Below are positions 1 to 6,456 of a stretch of DNA of 12,094 nucleotides, one piece after another. The number at the start of each line of letters is the position of its first letter. The first letter of the stretch is position 1. The stretch spans positions 1-12,094 of the forward strand of contig JAGTUZ010000296.1 of the NCBI GenBank assembly GCA_018224415.1. The letters are read 5' to 3'. Made by a program: the position numbers and the translations under genes. Source of the stretch: Bacteroidota bacterium. Its GTDB lineage: Bacteria > Bacteroidota > Ignavibacteria > SZUA-365. The notes under the pieces are model-generated. The model made no database searches. It was given only the letters and a program-made list of their open reading frames with translations, and was not told the origin of the DNA.

Positions 1-26
1 CGGCGTGAAATATCATTACTCAGGCC

Positions 27-713
27 TCAGGCGTCCTTTTTTTCCTCGCCCGTGGCTTCATCCGCTGCATCGGTTGCGTCTGCAACGGTGTCGTCAGTCG
101 CGGCCTTCACGTCCTCGGCCGTATCCGCTGCGGTATCTTCCGCCTGGACTGCGGCTTCTTCCACATCGGCAACGACTTCATCCGTTTCTGCGACAGCTTC
201 CTCCGCTTCGACGGCGGCGGCGGCCCCAGCGTCCTTGGTCTTCCGCTCCTCGGCGGCCTTGCGGCGCTGTGCGGCGGCCTTCGAACGGGCGGCACGCTCC
301 TTGCGCTGCTTGCTGTCCTGCGCCTCGTTGTAGTCCACGAGTTCGATCACAGCCATATCCGCTCCGTCACCGAGTCGATGACCCAGCTTGAGGACGCGGG
401 TGTAGCCGCCGGGGCGCTTGCCGACCTTCTCCGCGATTTCGGAGAACAGGATCTGCAGGGCTTCCTTGTCGCGGATGAACTTGGCGATCTCGCGACGGGA
501 ATGGATGTCCAGCGCATCGCCGCCCTTCTCCCGCTGGTATGCGTCCCGGGCACGCGTGATAAGCGGCTCGATGATGCGGCGGGTTTCTTTCGCCTTGGCG
601 GCGGTGGTGCGGATGCGTTTGTGTTTGATCAGCGCTGTGGAAAGCGCTGACAGCAGGGCCTTGCGATGGCTCGCGGACCGGCTGAGTCTTCTGCCAACTT
701 TTGCGTGTCTCAT
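27..713 (-). CDS. rplQ: 50S ribosomal protein L17 with long acidic C-terminal tail
   Basis: Large-subunit ribosomal protein, last gene of the alpha operon, 22 nt after rpoA. The core (about residues 1-128) begins MRHAKVGRRLSRSASHRKAL and contains the TTAAKAKETRR segment typical of L17. An inserted helical stretch around 60-97 and the core ending AVIELVDYNE resemble Bacteroidota/Chlorobiota L17. The protein is 228 residues against about 120-130 for a core-only L17. The extra 100 residues are low-complexity: a basic stretch (about 133-160, rich in K, R and A), then an alanine- and acid-rich stretch (about 161-224), ending KKDA. The tail is probably disordered and may have evolved independently of the ribosome-binding core. 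The ATG start at 713 fits the family N-terminus exactly. The 26 bases after the stop show no clear terminator before the window ends. Confidence 0.97.
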   Translation of the reverse strand: MRHAKVGRRLSRSASHRKALLSALSTALIKHKRIRTTAAKAKETRRIIEPLITRARDAYQREKGGDALDIHSRREIAKFIRDKEALQILFSEIAEKVGKRPGGYTRVLKLGHRLGDGADMAVIELVDYNEAQDSKQRKERAARSKAAAQRRKAAEERKTKDAGAAAAVEAEEAVAETDEVVADVEEAAVQAEDTAADTAEDVKAATDDTVADATDAADEATGEEKKDA

Positions 714-735
714 GGTGTTTCTCTATTTCCTCGAA

Positions 736-1731
736 TTACTCTTCTTCCTGCGAAGAACCAATATACTGTTCGACGTTCATGCCGAACTGCAGACCGAAAT
801 CGTCGACGATTGCTCCGAGTTCCGCGAGCGACTTGCGACCGAAGTTGCGGAACTTCAGCATTTCTGCCTCTTCACGGCGGACCAGATCGGCGATCGTTTT
901 GATATTCGCTGCCTTGAGGCAGTTGTGGGAGCGCACGGACAGCTCCAGGTCGTCGACCGATGTCAGAAGGATCTTGCGAACACGAGCGGTTTCGTCGTCT
1001 TCCTGTGAGTTCTCTTCCTCTTCGCCCTTGCTCTGGTCGAAGTTGAGGAACATCTGTACATGGTCGAGCAGGATGCGTGCGGACTGGGACAAGGCCTCTT
1101 TCGGCGTGATCGAGCCGTCGGTGGTAATATCCAGTGTCAGCTTGTCGTAATCCGTGCTTCCACCAACACGGGTATTCTCCACGAGCACCTTCACGTTCTG
1201 TATCGGGGTGAAGATGGCATCCATGGAAATGGTGCCGATGGGCTGGTCGGGAACCTTGTTCTCGTCGGCAGGCACGTATCCACGCCCGCGGGCGAGACGA
1301 AGCTCGATCTCCATCGAGGCTTCCGGACCCAGCGTGCAGATGTACTTCTCAGGATTGAGTACTTCGAACTCGGCTGATGCGGCCTGGATGTCTGCGGCGG
1401 TGAAGGTATGCTGTCCCTTCAACGTGAAATTGATGGTTGTGGCCTTCGGATTTACCGCACGGAAGCGCACTTCCTTGAGGTTGAGAATGATCTCGGACAC
1501 GTCCTCGACCACCCCGTGGATGGTAGAAAACTCATGCATCACATTGTCAATCTTGACCGCTGTGATAGACAGGCCGGTCAGCGACGACAGCAGCACTCTC
1601 CGGAAGGAATTGCCGATCGTGATACCGTAACCCTTTTCCAGCGGCTGGATAACGAATCGTCCGAAGGTATCGGTATAGGTCGCCTCGTCGAGGACGATGC
1701 CGTCAGGCATTTGAATCGTAGTCGTAGTCAT
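736..1731 (-). CDS. rpoA: DNA-directed RNA polymerase alpha subunit
   Basis: Forms the dimer that nucleates RNA polymerase assembly and contacts promoter UP elements and activators. The 331 residues show the N-terminal dimerisation/assembly domain (about 15-232; GRFVIQPLEKGYGITIGNSFRRVLLSS near 24-50). An acidic linker (EEEE, QEDDE, about 237-247) follows, then the C-terminal DNA-binding domain (about 250-320). DNA-contact positions are kept: R267 and N270 in VRSHNCLKA, and GRKS at 298-301. The frame is open upstream to 1944, inside rpsK, but no in-frame ATG, GTG or TTG was found between the rpsK stop and 1731, and family alignment supports the ATG at 1731. The nearest ribosome-binding-like AGGAG (1745-1749) is 13 nt away, unusually far. 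It follows rpsK directly after a 100-nt gap; rpsD, often between them, is absent. Confidence 0.97.
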   Translation of the reverse strand: MTTTTIQMPDGIVLDEATYTDTFGRFVIQPLEKGYGITIGNSFRRVLLSSLTGLSITAVKIDNVMHEFSTIHGVVEDVSEIILNLKEVRFRAVNPKATTINFTLKGQHTFTAADIQAASAEFEVLNPEKYICTLGPEASMEIELRLARGRGYVPADENKVPDQPIGTISMDAIFTPIQNVKVLVENTRVGGSTDYDKLTLDITTDGSITPKEALSQSARILLDHVQMFLNFDQSKGEEEENSQEDDETARVRKILLTSVDDLELSVRSHNCLKAANIKTIADLVRREEAEMLKFRNFGRKSLAELGAIVDDFGLQFGMNVEQYIGSSQEEE

Positions 1732-1795
1732 CTGCGTAAATGCTCTCCTGTTAGAGGGTTCTGAGTCGGGTCGTGGTCCAGCGCATACGGAGCAG

Positions 1796-1821
1796 TCGCG
1801 CCGCCCGGCGCGGGGGCGCGA
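1796..1821 (-). other. GC-rich hairpin in the rpsK-rpoA gap
   Basis: In the transcript this lies 10 nt after the rpsK stop. TCGCGCC (1821-1815) can pair with GGCGCGA (1802-1796). A second copy of CGCGCC (1812-1807) can pair with the same 3' arm across a GGGC loop, so two alternative stems compete. No U-rich tract follows, so it is not a standard intrinsic terminator. It may slow polymerase, protect the upstream 3' end, or tune rpoA relative to rpsK. The structure is seen in the sequence; the role is a guess. Confidence 0.45.
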
Positions 1822-1831
1822 GTGGAACCGG

Positions 1832-2218
1832 TCAGACTCTGCGGCGTTTCGGCGGACGGCAACCGTTGTGCGGGATCGGCGTGACGTCGCGAATGGCCAT
1901 GATCTCGAGACCTGCGGTCTGCAGGGCGCGGATTGCCGCTTCACGACCGGAACCGGGACCCTTCACGAAGACCTCCACCTTGCGCAGTCCGAGGTCGTAC
2001 GCCTCCTTGGCGGAGGATTCGGCAGACACCTGCGCTGCGTAAGGGGTATTCTTTCGCGAACCCTTGAATCCGTTCTTCCCTGCGGAAGACCAGGAGATCG
2101 TGTTCCCGTACACATCGGTGAGCGTCACCAGCACGTTGTTGAACGTCGCCTTGATATACGCCCGGCCGGTAGTATCGACCTGGATTTTCTTCTTGGTTTT
2201 CTTTACGGCTTTAGCCAC
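1832..2218 (-). CDS. rpsK: 30S ribosomal protein S11
   Basis: Small-subunit platform protein near the mRNA exit and the 3' end of 16S rRNA. The 128 residues match the family from end to end: basic N-terminus (KKTKKK), the FNNVLVTLTDVYGNT strand region (26-40), GPGSGREAAIRAL (87-99) and the C-terminal DVTPIPHNGCRPPKRRRV (111-128). Its HNG motif corresponds to the asparagine known to form isoaspartate in E. coli S11. The start codon is GTG at 2218, with a full AAGGAG site 5 nt upstream; the predicted N-terminus MAKAVKKTKKK fits. It lies 34 nt after rpsM and is followed by rpoA instead of rpsD. Confidence 0.98.
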   Translation of the reverse strand: MAKAVKKTKKKIQVDTTGRAYIKATFNNVLVTLTDVYGNTISWSSAGKNGFKGSRKNTPYAAQVSAESSAKEAYDLGLRKVEVFVKGPGSGREAAIRALQTAGLEIMAIRDVTPIPHNGCRPPKRRRV

Positions 2219-2223
2219 AGCTA

Positions 2224-2229
2224 CTCCTT
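2224..2229 (-). promoter_or_regulatory. Shine-Dalgarno site setting the GTG start of rpsK
   Basis: AAGGAG on the minus strand, 5 nt before the GTG at 2218. It supports a non-ATG start because no in-frame ATG lies nearby that would keep the conserved N-terminus. Confidence 0.85.
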
Positions 2230-2252
2230 GAATAACTCACGATAACGATAGA

Positions 2253-2633
2253 CTACTTCTTCGACGGCGCCTTTTTCTTGCCGGCGACTGTTTTCCTGCG
2301 GCCCTTCCGCGTACGGGAATTGGTCTTTGTGCGTTGTCCACGACAGGGAAGTCCCCTGCGATGGCGCAGACCGCGATAGCAACCGATGTCCATCAGACGT
2401 TTGATGTTCATCTGCTGCTCGCTGCGTACCGTACCCTCAACGCGCATCCCCTGGATAATCGCGCGGATGGCACTGACTTCGTCGTCGCTCAGAGCTTCGA
2501 TTTTCTTGTCGTGGGGAATCCCCGTCTGGTCGAGGATGTCCTTGGCTGTCGAACGTCCGATGCCGTAGATATAGGTCAATGCGATGACGGCATGCTTCGC
2601 TCTCGGTAGGTCGACTCCTGCTATACGTGCCAA
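2253..2633 (-). CDS. rpsM: 30S ribosomal protein S13
   Basis: Small-subunit head protein that contacts the P-site tRNA and the L5 bridge. The 126 residues begin MARIAGVDLPRAKHAVIALT, continue through the helix-two-turn-helix region (YIYGIGRSTAKDIL, 21-34) and reach the signature GCYRGLRHRRGLPCRGQRTK (84-103). A lysine/arginine-rich tail (about 109-126) is expected to run toward tRNA. The start is TTG at 2633, with AAGGAG 6 nt upstream; no in-frame ATG would keep the conserved first residues. Only 43 nt separate it from rpmJ, too short to hold a leader of the size of the E. coli S4-binding pseudoknot upstream of rpsM. Confidence 0.98.
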   Translation of the reverse strand: MARIAGVDLPRAKHAVIALTYIYGIGRSTAKDILDQTGIPHDKKIEALSDDEVSAIRAIIQGMRVEGTVRSEQQMNIKRLMDIGCYRGLRHRRGLPCRGQRTKTNSRTRKGRRKTVAGKKKAPSKK

Positions 2634-2639
2634 CTGTAA

Positions 2640-2645
2640 CTCCTT
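2640..2645 (-). promoter_or_regulatory. Shine-Dalgarno site setting the TTG start of rpsM
   Basis: AAGGAG on the minus strand, 6 nt before the TTG at 2633. Together with the conserved MARIAGVDLP N-terminus it fixes the unusual start. Confidence 0.85.
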
Positions 2646-2676
2646 GCAGCTCGGTGATGAGATCTAAAAAATTCGA

Positions 2677-2790
2677 TTAGCCCTGGCGTTGTTTGTGCTT
2701 CGGATTCGAGCAGATCACACGCACCACACCTTTGCGGCGGATGATCTTGCACTTGTCACATATTTTCTTCACAGACGAACGGACTTTCAT
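2677..2790 (-). CDS. rpmJ: 50S ribosomal protein L36 (zinc-binding form)
   Basis: A 37-residue protein, read directly from the minus strand: it begins MKVRSSVKKICDKCKII and ends NPKHKQRQG. C11, C14, C27 and H32 form the CxxC...C....H zinc site of the zinc-containing L36 type. It binds 23S rRNA in the large subunit. ATG at 2790 has a GGAG 5 nt upstream. It sits 16 nt after infA and 43 nt before rpsM, the usual infA-rpmJ-rpsM order. Confidence 0.96.
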   Translation of the reverse strand: MKVRSSVKKICDKCKIIRRKGVVRVICSNPKHKQRQG

Positions 2791-2806
2791 GGATTCTCCA
2801 CGTGAT

Positions 2807-3025
2807 CTATTTATAGCGATAAGTAATTCGGCCCTTGGTCAGGTCGTACGGCGACAGCTCGACAGTCACCTTGTCACCCTGGAGAATGCGAATGAAATGC
2901 ATGCGCATTTTTCCGGATACATGGGCAAGCACTTCGTGCCCGTTATCGAGACGCACGCGGAACATCGCGTTCGGCAATGTCTCGGTGATCACTCCGTCAA
3001 CCGTTATCGATCCTTGTTTCGCCAT
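2807..3025 (-). CDS. infA: Translation initiation factor IF-1
   Basis: Binds the A site of the 30S subunit during initiation and modulates IF2 and IF3. The 72 residues form a single S1-like OB fold: MAKQGSITVDGVITETLPNA, then MFRVRLDNGHEVLAHVSGKMR, and the ending LTKGRITYRYK, all standard for the family and of usual length. The chosen ATG (3025) lies inside the 3' end of map, so the two genes overlap by 29 nt in different frames. An open extension upstream lies wholly within map and has no family similarity, so it was rejected. Only a weak purine-rich stretch (GAGAG) precedes the start, which suggests that translation is coupled to map. Confidence 0.97.
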   Translation of the reverse strand: MAKQGSITVDGVITETLPNAMFRVRLDNGHEVLAHVSGKMRMHFIRILQGDKVTVELSPYDLTKGRITYRYK

Positions 3026-3803
3026 TCTCTCGTTTGAAATGGTTAGTGAGCAGTACAGGCCCGTCTTTCGAAATATGGACGGTGTGCTCGAAATGAGCCG
3101 ACGGGGTTCCGTCACGTGTGCGAACGGTCCAGCCGTTCGTGTCAATTTTCACCCGGAAGCCACCGTAATTGACCATCGGTTCGATCGCCAGCGTCATGCC
3201 TGCTTCCAGCAGCGGTCCGCTTCCTTTCCGGCCGAAGTTCGGTACCGGAGGGTCTTCGTGAAGGCTTCGGCCGATACCATGACCAACCAGATCGCGGACG
3301 ATGGTGAAACCATTGGTTTCGACATGCTCCTGGATCGCGGCCGAGATGTCATGCAGGCGATTGCCCGGCACGGCCTGGTCGATGCCGCGGAAGAGGGATT
3401 CTTTTGTCACGCGGAGCAACCGAAGCTTTTCCGCATCCACGACACCCACCGGATGGGTCATGGCGCCGTCACCAAAGAACCCGCTTTTTTCCGCGCCGAC
3501 ATCTACCGAAACAATTTCCCCTTCGCGCAGGGTGCGGTCGGTCGGGATGCCGTGAACGACCTCGTCGTCGATGGAGACACACAGCGTCCCCGGAAATGGC
3601 GGTATCGACTTGCTTCCGGAACCATAACCCTTGAACGCGGGCCGGGCACCGTTGGCGCGAATGTAGTCTTCCGCCAGGGCATCAAGCTCGGAAACGCGGG
3701 TCCCCGGCTTGATCAGGGGCATCAGAAGGCGGTGTACATCGGAGACGATTCTGTTCGCCTCGCGCATCACCTCGATTTCTTTGTCTGTCTTCCGGTGGAT
3801 CAT
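2997..3803 (-). CDS. map: Methionine aminopeptidase, type I
   Basis: Removes the initiator methionine from nascent proteins in the cytoplasm. The 268 residues have the pita-bread fold pattern with all five metal ligands visible: D101 (SVDVG), D112 (GDGAMT), H175 (VGHGIG), E208 (AIEPM) and E239 (FEHT). The substrate-binding histidines H84 (VVHGIP) and H182 (SLHEDP) are also present. There is no N-terminal zinc-finger extension, as in type Ia. The start MIHRKTDKEIEVMREA fits the family; an AGGAG lies only 1 nt before the ATG, which is unusually tight. secY ends 21 nt upstream in the same frame and adk is not between them. The 3' end overlaps infA by 29 nt. Confidence 0.97.
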   Translation of the reverse strand: MIHRKTDKEIEVMREANRIVSDVHRLLMPLIKPGTRVSELDALAEDYIRANGARPAFKGYGSGSKSIPPFPGTLCVSIDDEVVHGIPTDRTLREGEIVSVDVGAEKSGFFGDGAMTHPVGVVDAEKLRLLRVTKESLFRGIDQAVPGNRLHDISAAIQEHVETNGFTIVRDLVGHGIGRSLHEDPPVPNFGRKGSGPLLEAGMTLAIEPMVNYGGFRVKIDTNGWTVRTRDGTPSAHFEHTVHISKDGPVLLTNHFKRENGETRIDNG

Positions 3804-3824
3804 GCTCCTGTGCGGTCCACCATA

Positions 3825-5165
3825 TCAACCGCGACCGATTCGGCCACGGATTTTTCCGCTCTTCATGAAACCGTCGTAGTGACGCATGAGCAGATGGGAC
3901 TCGATCTGCTGCAGTGTATCGAGCGCAACGCCGACGATAATCAGAAGACTGGTTCCTCCAAAGAACTGCGAGAATTCCGGTGACACGTTCAGACGCATCA
4001 TGAAGGTCGGAAGGATCGCGATGATTGCCAGGAAAATCGATCCAGGCAGGGTGATTCTCGTGAGGATGTTATCGATGTAGTCTCGCGTGTGCGTGCCCGG
4101 CCGGATGCCTGGGATGAAACCGCCCTGCTTCTTCATGTTGTCGCTGACGTCCTGCGGGTTGAAAGAAATCGCGGTGTAGAAGTAGGTGAAGAAGATAATC
4201 ATGAGGGCGTAAACCCCAGCGTACACGAAGGAGTCGAAACGGAACCATACCGCCAGACTCTGCATGAACTCGCTCTCGGGGAAAAACATGGTGACGGTCT
4301 CGGGGATGAACATCAGCGCCTGCGCGAAAATGATCGGCATGACGCCCGCCGTGTTGACACGCAGCGGAATGTACTGTGTCACACCTCCGTAGACCTTGCG
4401 GCCGACGACGCGCTTGGCGTACTGAACCGGGATGCGTCTGGTCCCCTGTGTCACCATGACCACGCCCGCCGTTATCAGTACCATTGAAATGATGATCACG
4501 ATTTCGATGATGATGTTCGCACCGCGGGTGAATTCGGTGTATGAAGCCGGAATGAGCCGTGCGATGATACCAATGAAGATGATCAGTGAGATACCGTTGC
4601 CAATGCCGCGTTCGGTGATCTGCTCGCCCATCCACATCATCAACATGGTTGATGCGGCGATGAGCAGCATGGTCGCAATTCCGAACAGGATGCCCTGCAC
4701 CTCCGGCGGAACGATCGGTACGCCGTTTGGCGTCGTCAGTCCCTGCAGGCGGATCGACACTGCCCAGCCCTGGAGGGTGGCGATGAAAATCGTGCCGTAG
4801 CGGGTGTACTGGTTGATCTTTTTCCGGCCTTCCTCGCCGCCTTCCTTCTGCAGCTTCTGGAAGTACGGAACCACCGCACCGAGCAACTGCAGGATAATGG
4901 AAGCCGTGATGTAAGGCATGATGCCAAGCGAGAAAATGGCGGCGTTGCTGAAGGCACCACCCACGAACAGATCGAACATGCCGAACAGACCGCCAGAACC
5001 CTGCTGGGAATTGAGATAATCGGCAAGCAGGCCGGCGTTGACGCCCGGCAGCGTCACATGTGCGCCGAAGCGCACAAGAATGAGCATGAGAAGAGTGAAC
5101 AGGATCCGCTGACGCAGCTCCTGTATCTTGAACATGTTCCTAAAACTATCGCTGAAACCAGCCAT
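3825..5165 (-). CDS. secY: Protein translocase subunit SecY
   Basis: Channel-forming subunit of the SecYEG translocon in the inner membrane. The 446 residues contain about ten hydrophobic segments, for example near 20-38, 75-98, 122-141, 156-178, 191-207, 216-238, 270-293, 312-334, 370-391 and 402-420. The plug region (about 57-72) precedes signature one (GIMPYITASIILQLL, 81-95); signature two (MWMGEQITERGIGNGIS) covers 177-193. The cytosolic loops carrying GTRRIPVQYAKR (241-252) and GGFIPGIRPG (348-357), which contact ribosome or SecA, are intact. The C-terminus (IESHLLMRHYDGF) resembles Bacteroidota/Chlorobiota homologues. The frame is open upstream into rplO, but MAGFSDSFRNMFKIQELRQR at 5165 is the family start and lies 13 nt after the rplO stop. 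Confidence 0.98.
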   Translation of the reverse strand: MAGFSDSFRNMFKIQELRQRILFTLLMLILVRFGAHVTLPGVNAGLLADYLNSQQGSGGLFGMFDLFVGGAFSNAAIFSLGIMPYITASIILQLLGAVVPYFQKLQKEGGEEGRKKINQYTRYGTIFIATLQGWAVSIRLQGLTTPNGVPIVPPEVQGILFGIATMLLIAASTMLMMWMGEQITERGIGNGISLIIFIGIIARLIPASYTEFTRGANIIIEIVIIISMVLITAGVVMVTQGTRRIPVQYAKRVVGRKVYGGVTQYIPLRVNTAGVMPIIFAQALMFIPETVTMFFPESEFMQSLAVWFRFDSFVYAGVYALMIIFFTYFYTAISFNPQDVSDNMKKQGGFIPGIRPGTHTRDYIDNILTRITLPGSIFLAIIAILPTFMMRLNVSPEFSQFFGGTSLLIIVGVALDTLQQIESHLLMRHYDGFMKSGKIRGRIGRG

Positions 5166-5178
5166 GTATGAACCTGTC

Positions 5179-5646
5179 TTACGCTGTAACTGTGGATGCG
5201 GTACCGCCGGCCGCCTCGATTTTCTCTTTCGCGGTCGCGCTGAAGGCATGGGCCGTGATGTCGAGCTTGCTCTTGAGATCTCCGTTTCCGAGGATCTTGA
5301 CCAGTGCGCGACGCTTGGAAACAAGGCCGATGCTGTAAAGCACGTCGGGATTGATCACGCCATCGGTAATCACACCCTTGGTGATCAGCTCTTCCAACCG
5401 CGAGACATTGATCCCGAGATATTCTTTCCGGTTGATGTTCGTGAAACCAATCTTCGGTAGACGGCGCTGTAGCGGCATCTGGCCGCCTTCGAAGCCGAGC
5501 TTGCGCTTTGCGCCCGAACGGGACTGCGCGCCCTTGTGGCCGCGTGTGGACGTGCCGCCACGACCGCTGCCCTGACCGCGCCCGAGACGCTTTTTCTTTT
5601 TTCTCGATCCTTCTGCGTAGCGCAGATTTCCAAGGTGATTCGTCAT
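5179..5646 (-). CDS. rplO: 50S ribosomal protein L15
   Basis: Late-assembling large-subunit protein. The 155 residues show the extended glycine/arginine-rich N-terminal arm (KKKKRLGRGQGSGRGGTSTR, about 16-35, then RGHKGAQSRSG), which threads into 23S rRNA. The EGGQMPLQRRLPKIGF motif follows, then the globular C-terminal half (VLYSIGLVSKRRALVKILGNG), ending in a low-complexity AGGTASTVTA tail. An in-frame stop lies shortly upstream of the ATG at 5646, and the N-terminus fits the family. The best ribosome-binding-like AAGGA is about 16 nt away, so initiation may depend on coupling with rpmD, 35 nt upstream. Confidence 0.97.
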   Translation of the reverse strand: MTNHLGNLRYAEGSRKKKKRLGRGQGSGRGGTSTRGHKGAQSRSGAKRKLGFEGGQMPLQRRLPKIGFTNINRKEYLGINVSRLEELITKGVITDGVINPDVLYSIGLVSKRRALVKILGNGDLKSKLDITAHAFSATAKEKIEAAGGTASTVTA

Positions 5647-5681
5647 GATATATTACCCGTTATTCCTTGCTGTCTGACGCG

Positions 5682-5867
5682 TTATTCGGCAACCTCTTCC
5701 ACCTTTACCAGGTGGGCGACCTTGCGGATCATGCCGCGGATCTGTGGAGTGTCGTTCTGAAACACGAAGTGATTCGGACGAGCGAGTCCCAGCGCTTCGA
5801 TCGTGCGCTTCTGGTTCTCGAGACGGCCGATGACACTACGCACCTGTGTGATTTTGAGCTTCGCCAT
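5682..5867 (-). CDS. rpmD: 50S ribosomal protein L30
   Basis: Small large-subunit protein of 61 residues: MAKLKITQVRSVIGRLENQK, then the TIEALGLARPNHFV region and VAHLVKVEEV, matching the bacterial L30 family at its usual length. The frame has a second possible ATG at 5888 that would add seven residues (MIVTDNH) and overlap the rpsE stop as ATGA. The inner ATG at 5867 is preferred because family members begin MAKLKITQ or similar. Neither start has a strong ribosome binding site, so translational coupling to rpsE, which ends 17 nt upstream, is likely. Confidence 0.93.
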   Translation of the reverse strand: MAKLKITQVRSVIGRLENQKRTIEALGLARPNHFVFQNDTPQIRGMIRKVAHLVKVEEVAE

Positions 5868-5884
5868 GTGGTTATCCGTTACAA

Positions 5885-6406
5885 TCATTTACTCTGGGGG
5901 ACCTGGGTGAACACTTCCTGCATCGTCATGTTGCGGCGCTTGGCCATGTCGCGCGCGTCGATCAACGTCTCGAGCGCATTCATGGTCGCCTTCACGACGT
6001 TGTGCTGGTTGGATGTACCCAGTGACTTTGTGAGAATATCCTCGACACCCGCCGATTCGAGCACGGCGCGGACGCCGCCGCCGGCGATCAAACCCGTACC
6101 ACGGGAGGCGGGCCTGAGGATCACGCGACCCGCTCCGTAGCGGCCGAGTACCTCGTGCGGGATGGTGCCGTTTATGATGGGAATGCGGATGACGCGCTTG
6201 CGGGCATCCTCGACGCCCTTCGAAATGGCATCCGTCACTTCATTGGCCTTGCCCAGGCCGATGCCCACGTGTCCGTTGCCGTCGCCGACAACGACGATTG
6301 CGTTGAAACTGAAACGGCGTCCACCTTTCACGACCTTCGCAACACGCTTGATCTGTACGAGCCGCTCCTTGAGTTCGAGCTCGCTAGCTTTGACGACTGT
6401 AGCCAA
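5885..6406 (-). CDS. rpsE: 30S ribosomal protein S5
   Basis: Small-subunit protein at the mRNA entry tunnel, involved in decoding accuracy. The 173 residues contain the N-terminal double-stranded-RNA-binding-like domain (about 11-78: ELKERLVQIKRVAKVVKGGR, then RFSFNAIVVVGDGNGHVG). The C-terminal half (about 82-160) carries RPASRGTGLIAGGGVRAVLE and SLGTSNQHNVVKAT. The start is TTG at 6406, with a perfect AAGGAG 6 nt upstream. The 45-nt gap after rplR holds one copy of a perfect tandem repeat, just before the ribosome binding site. Confidence 0.97.
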   Translation of the reverse strand: MATVVKASELELKERLVQIKRVAKVVKGGRRFSFNAIVVVGDGNGHVGIGLGKANEVTDAISKGVEDARKRVIRIPIINGTIPHEVLGRYGAGRVILRPASRGTGLIAGGGVRAVLESAGVEDILTKSLGTSNQHNVVKATMNALETLIDARDMAKRRNMTMQEVFTQVPQSK

Positions 6407-6412
6407 GAATCA

Positions 6413-6418
6413 CTCCTT
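6413..6418 (-). promoter_or_regulatory. Shine-Dalgarno site setting the TTG start of rpsE
   Basis: AAGGAG on the minus strand, 6 nt before the TTG at 6406. It abuts the tandem repeat that begins at 6419. Confidence 0.85.
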
Positions 6419-6456
6419 CTACTATCCGCTGATTAAACTACTATCCGCTGATTAAA
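6419..6456. repeat. Perfect 19-bp tandem duplication at the end of rplR
   Basis: The plus-strand unit ctactatccgctgattaaa occurs twice with no mismatch, at 6419-6437 and 6438-6456. On the coding strand the unit starts with TTTAA, so the copy at 6438-6456 carries the final phenylalanine codon and TAA stop of rplR, and the other copy repeats that end within the gap. It looks like a replication-slippage duplication that lengthened the gap to rpsE without touching either protein or the rpsE ribosome binding site. Confidence 0.9.

Noticed and set aside
19..32. Tandem ctcaggc repeat near the rplQ stop as part of an operon terminator
   Set aside because: The two 7-mers overlap the end of the gene, form no convincing stem followed by a U tract on the minus strand, and the window ends 26 nt after the stop.
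1732..1944. Longer RpoA starting at 1944 within rpsK
   Set aside because: The extra 71 residues are low-quality Arg/Ser/Pro-rich sequence read from another frame of rpsK, and no in-frame start follows the rpsK stop before 1731.
2634..2676. E. coli-type S4 pseudoknot leader upstream of rpsM
   Set aside because: Only 43 nt are available and no nested complementary segments were seen; rpsD is also absent from the operon.
2835..3983. Long plus-strand open frame (382 codons) opposite infA, map and secY
   Set aside because: It lies antisense to three well-conserved genes, has no recognisable domain, and its residues mirror the codons of the opposite strand. Long antisense frames are common in GC-rich coding DNA.
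5166..5324. Longer SecY starting at 5324 within rplO
   Set aside because: The extension is a shadow of the rplO 3' end; the family N-terminus MAGFSDSFRNMFKI begins at 5165.
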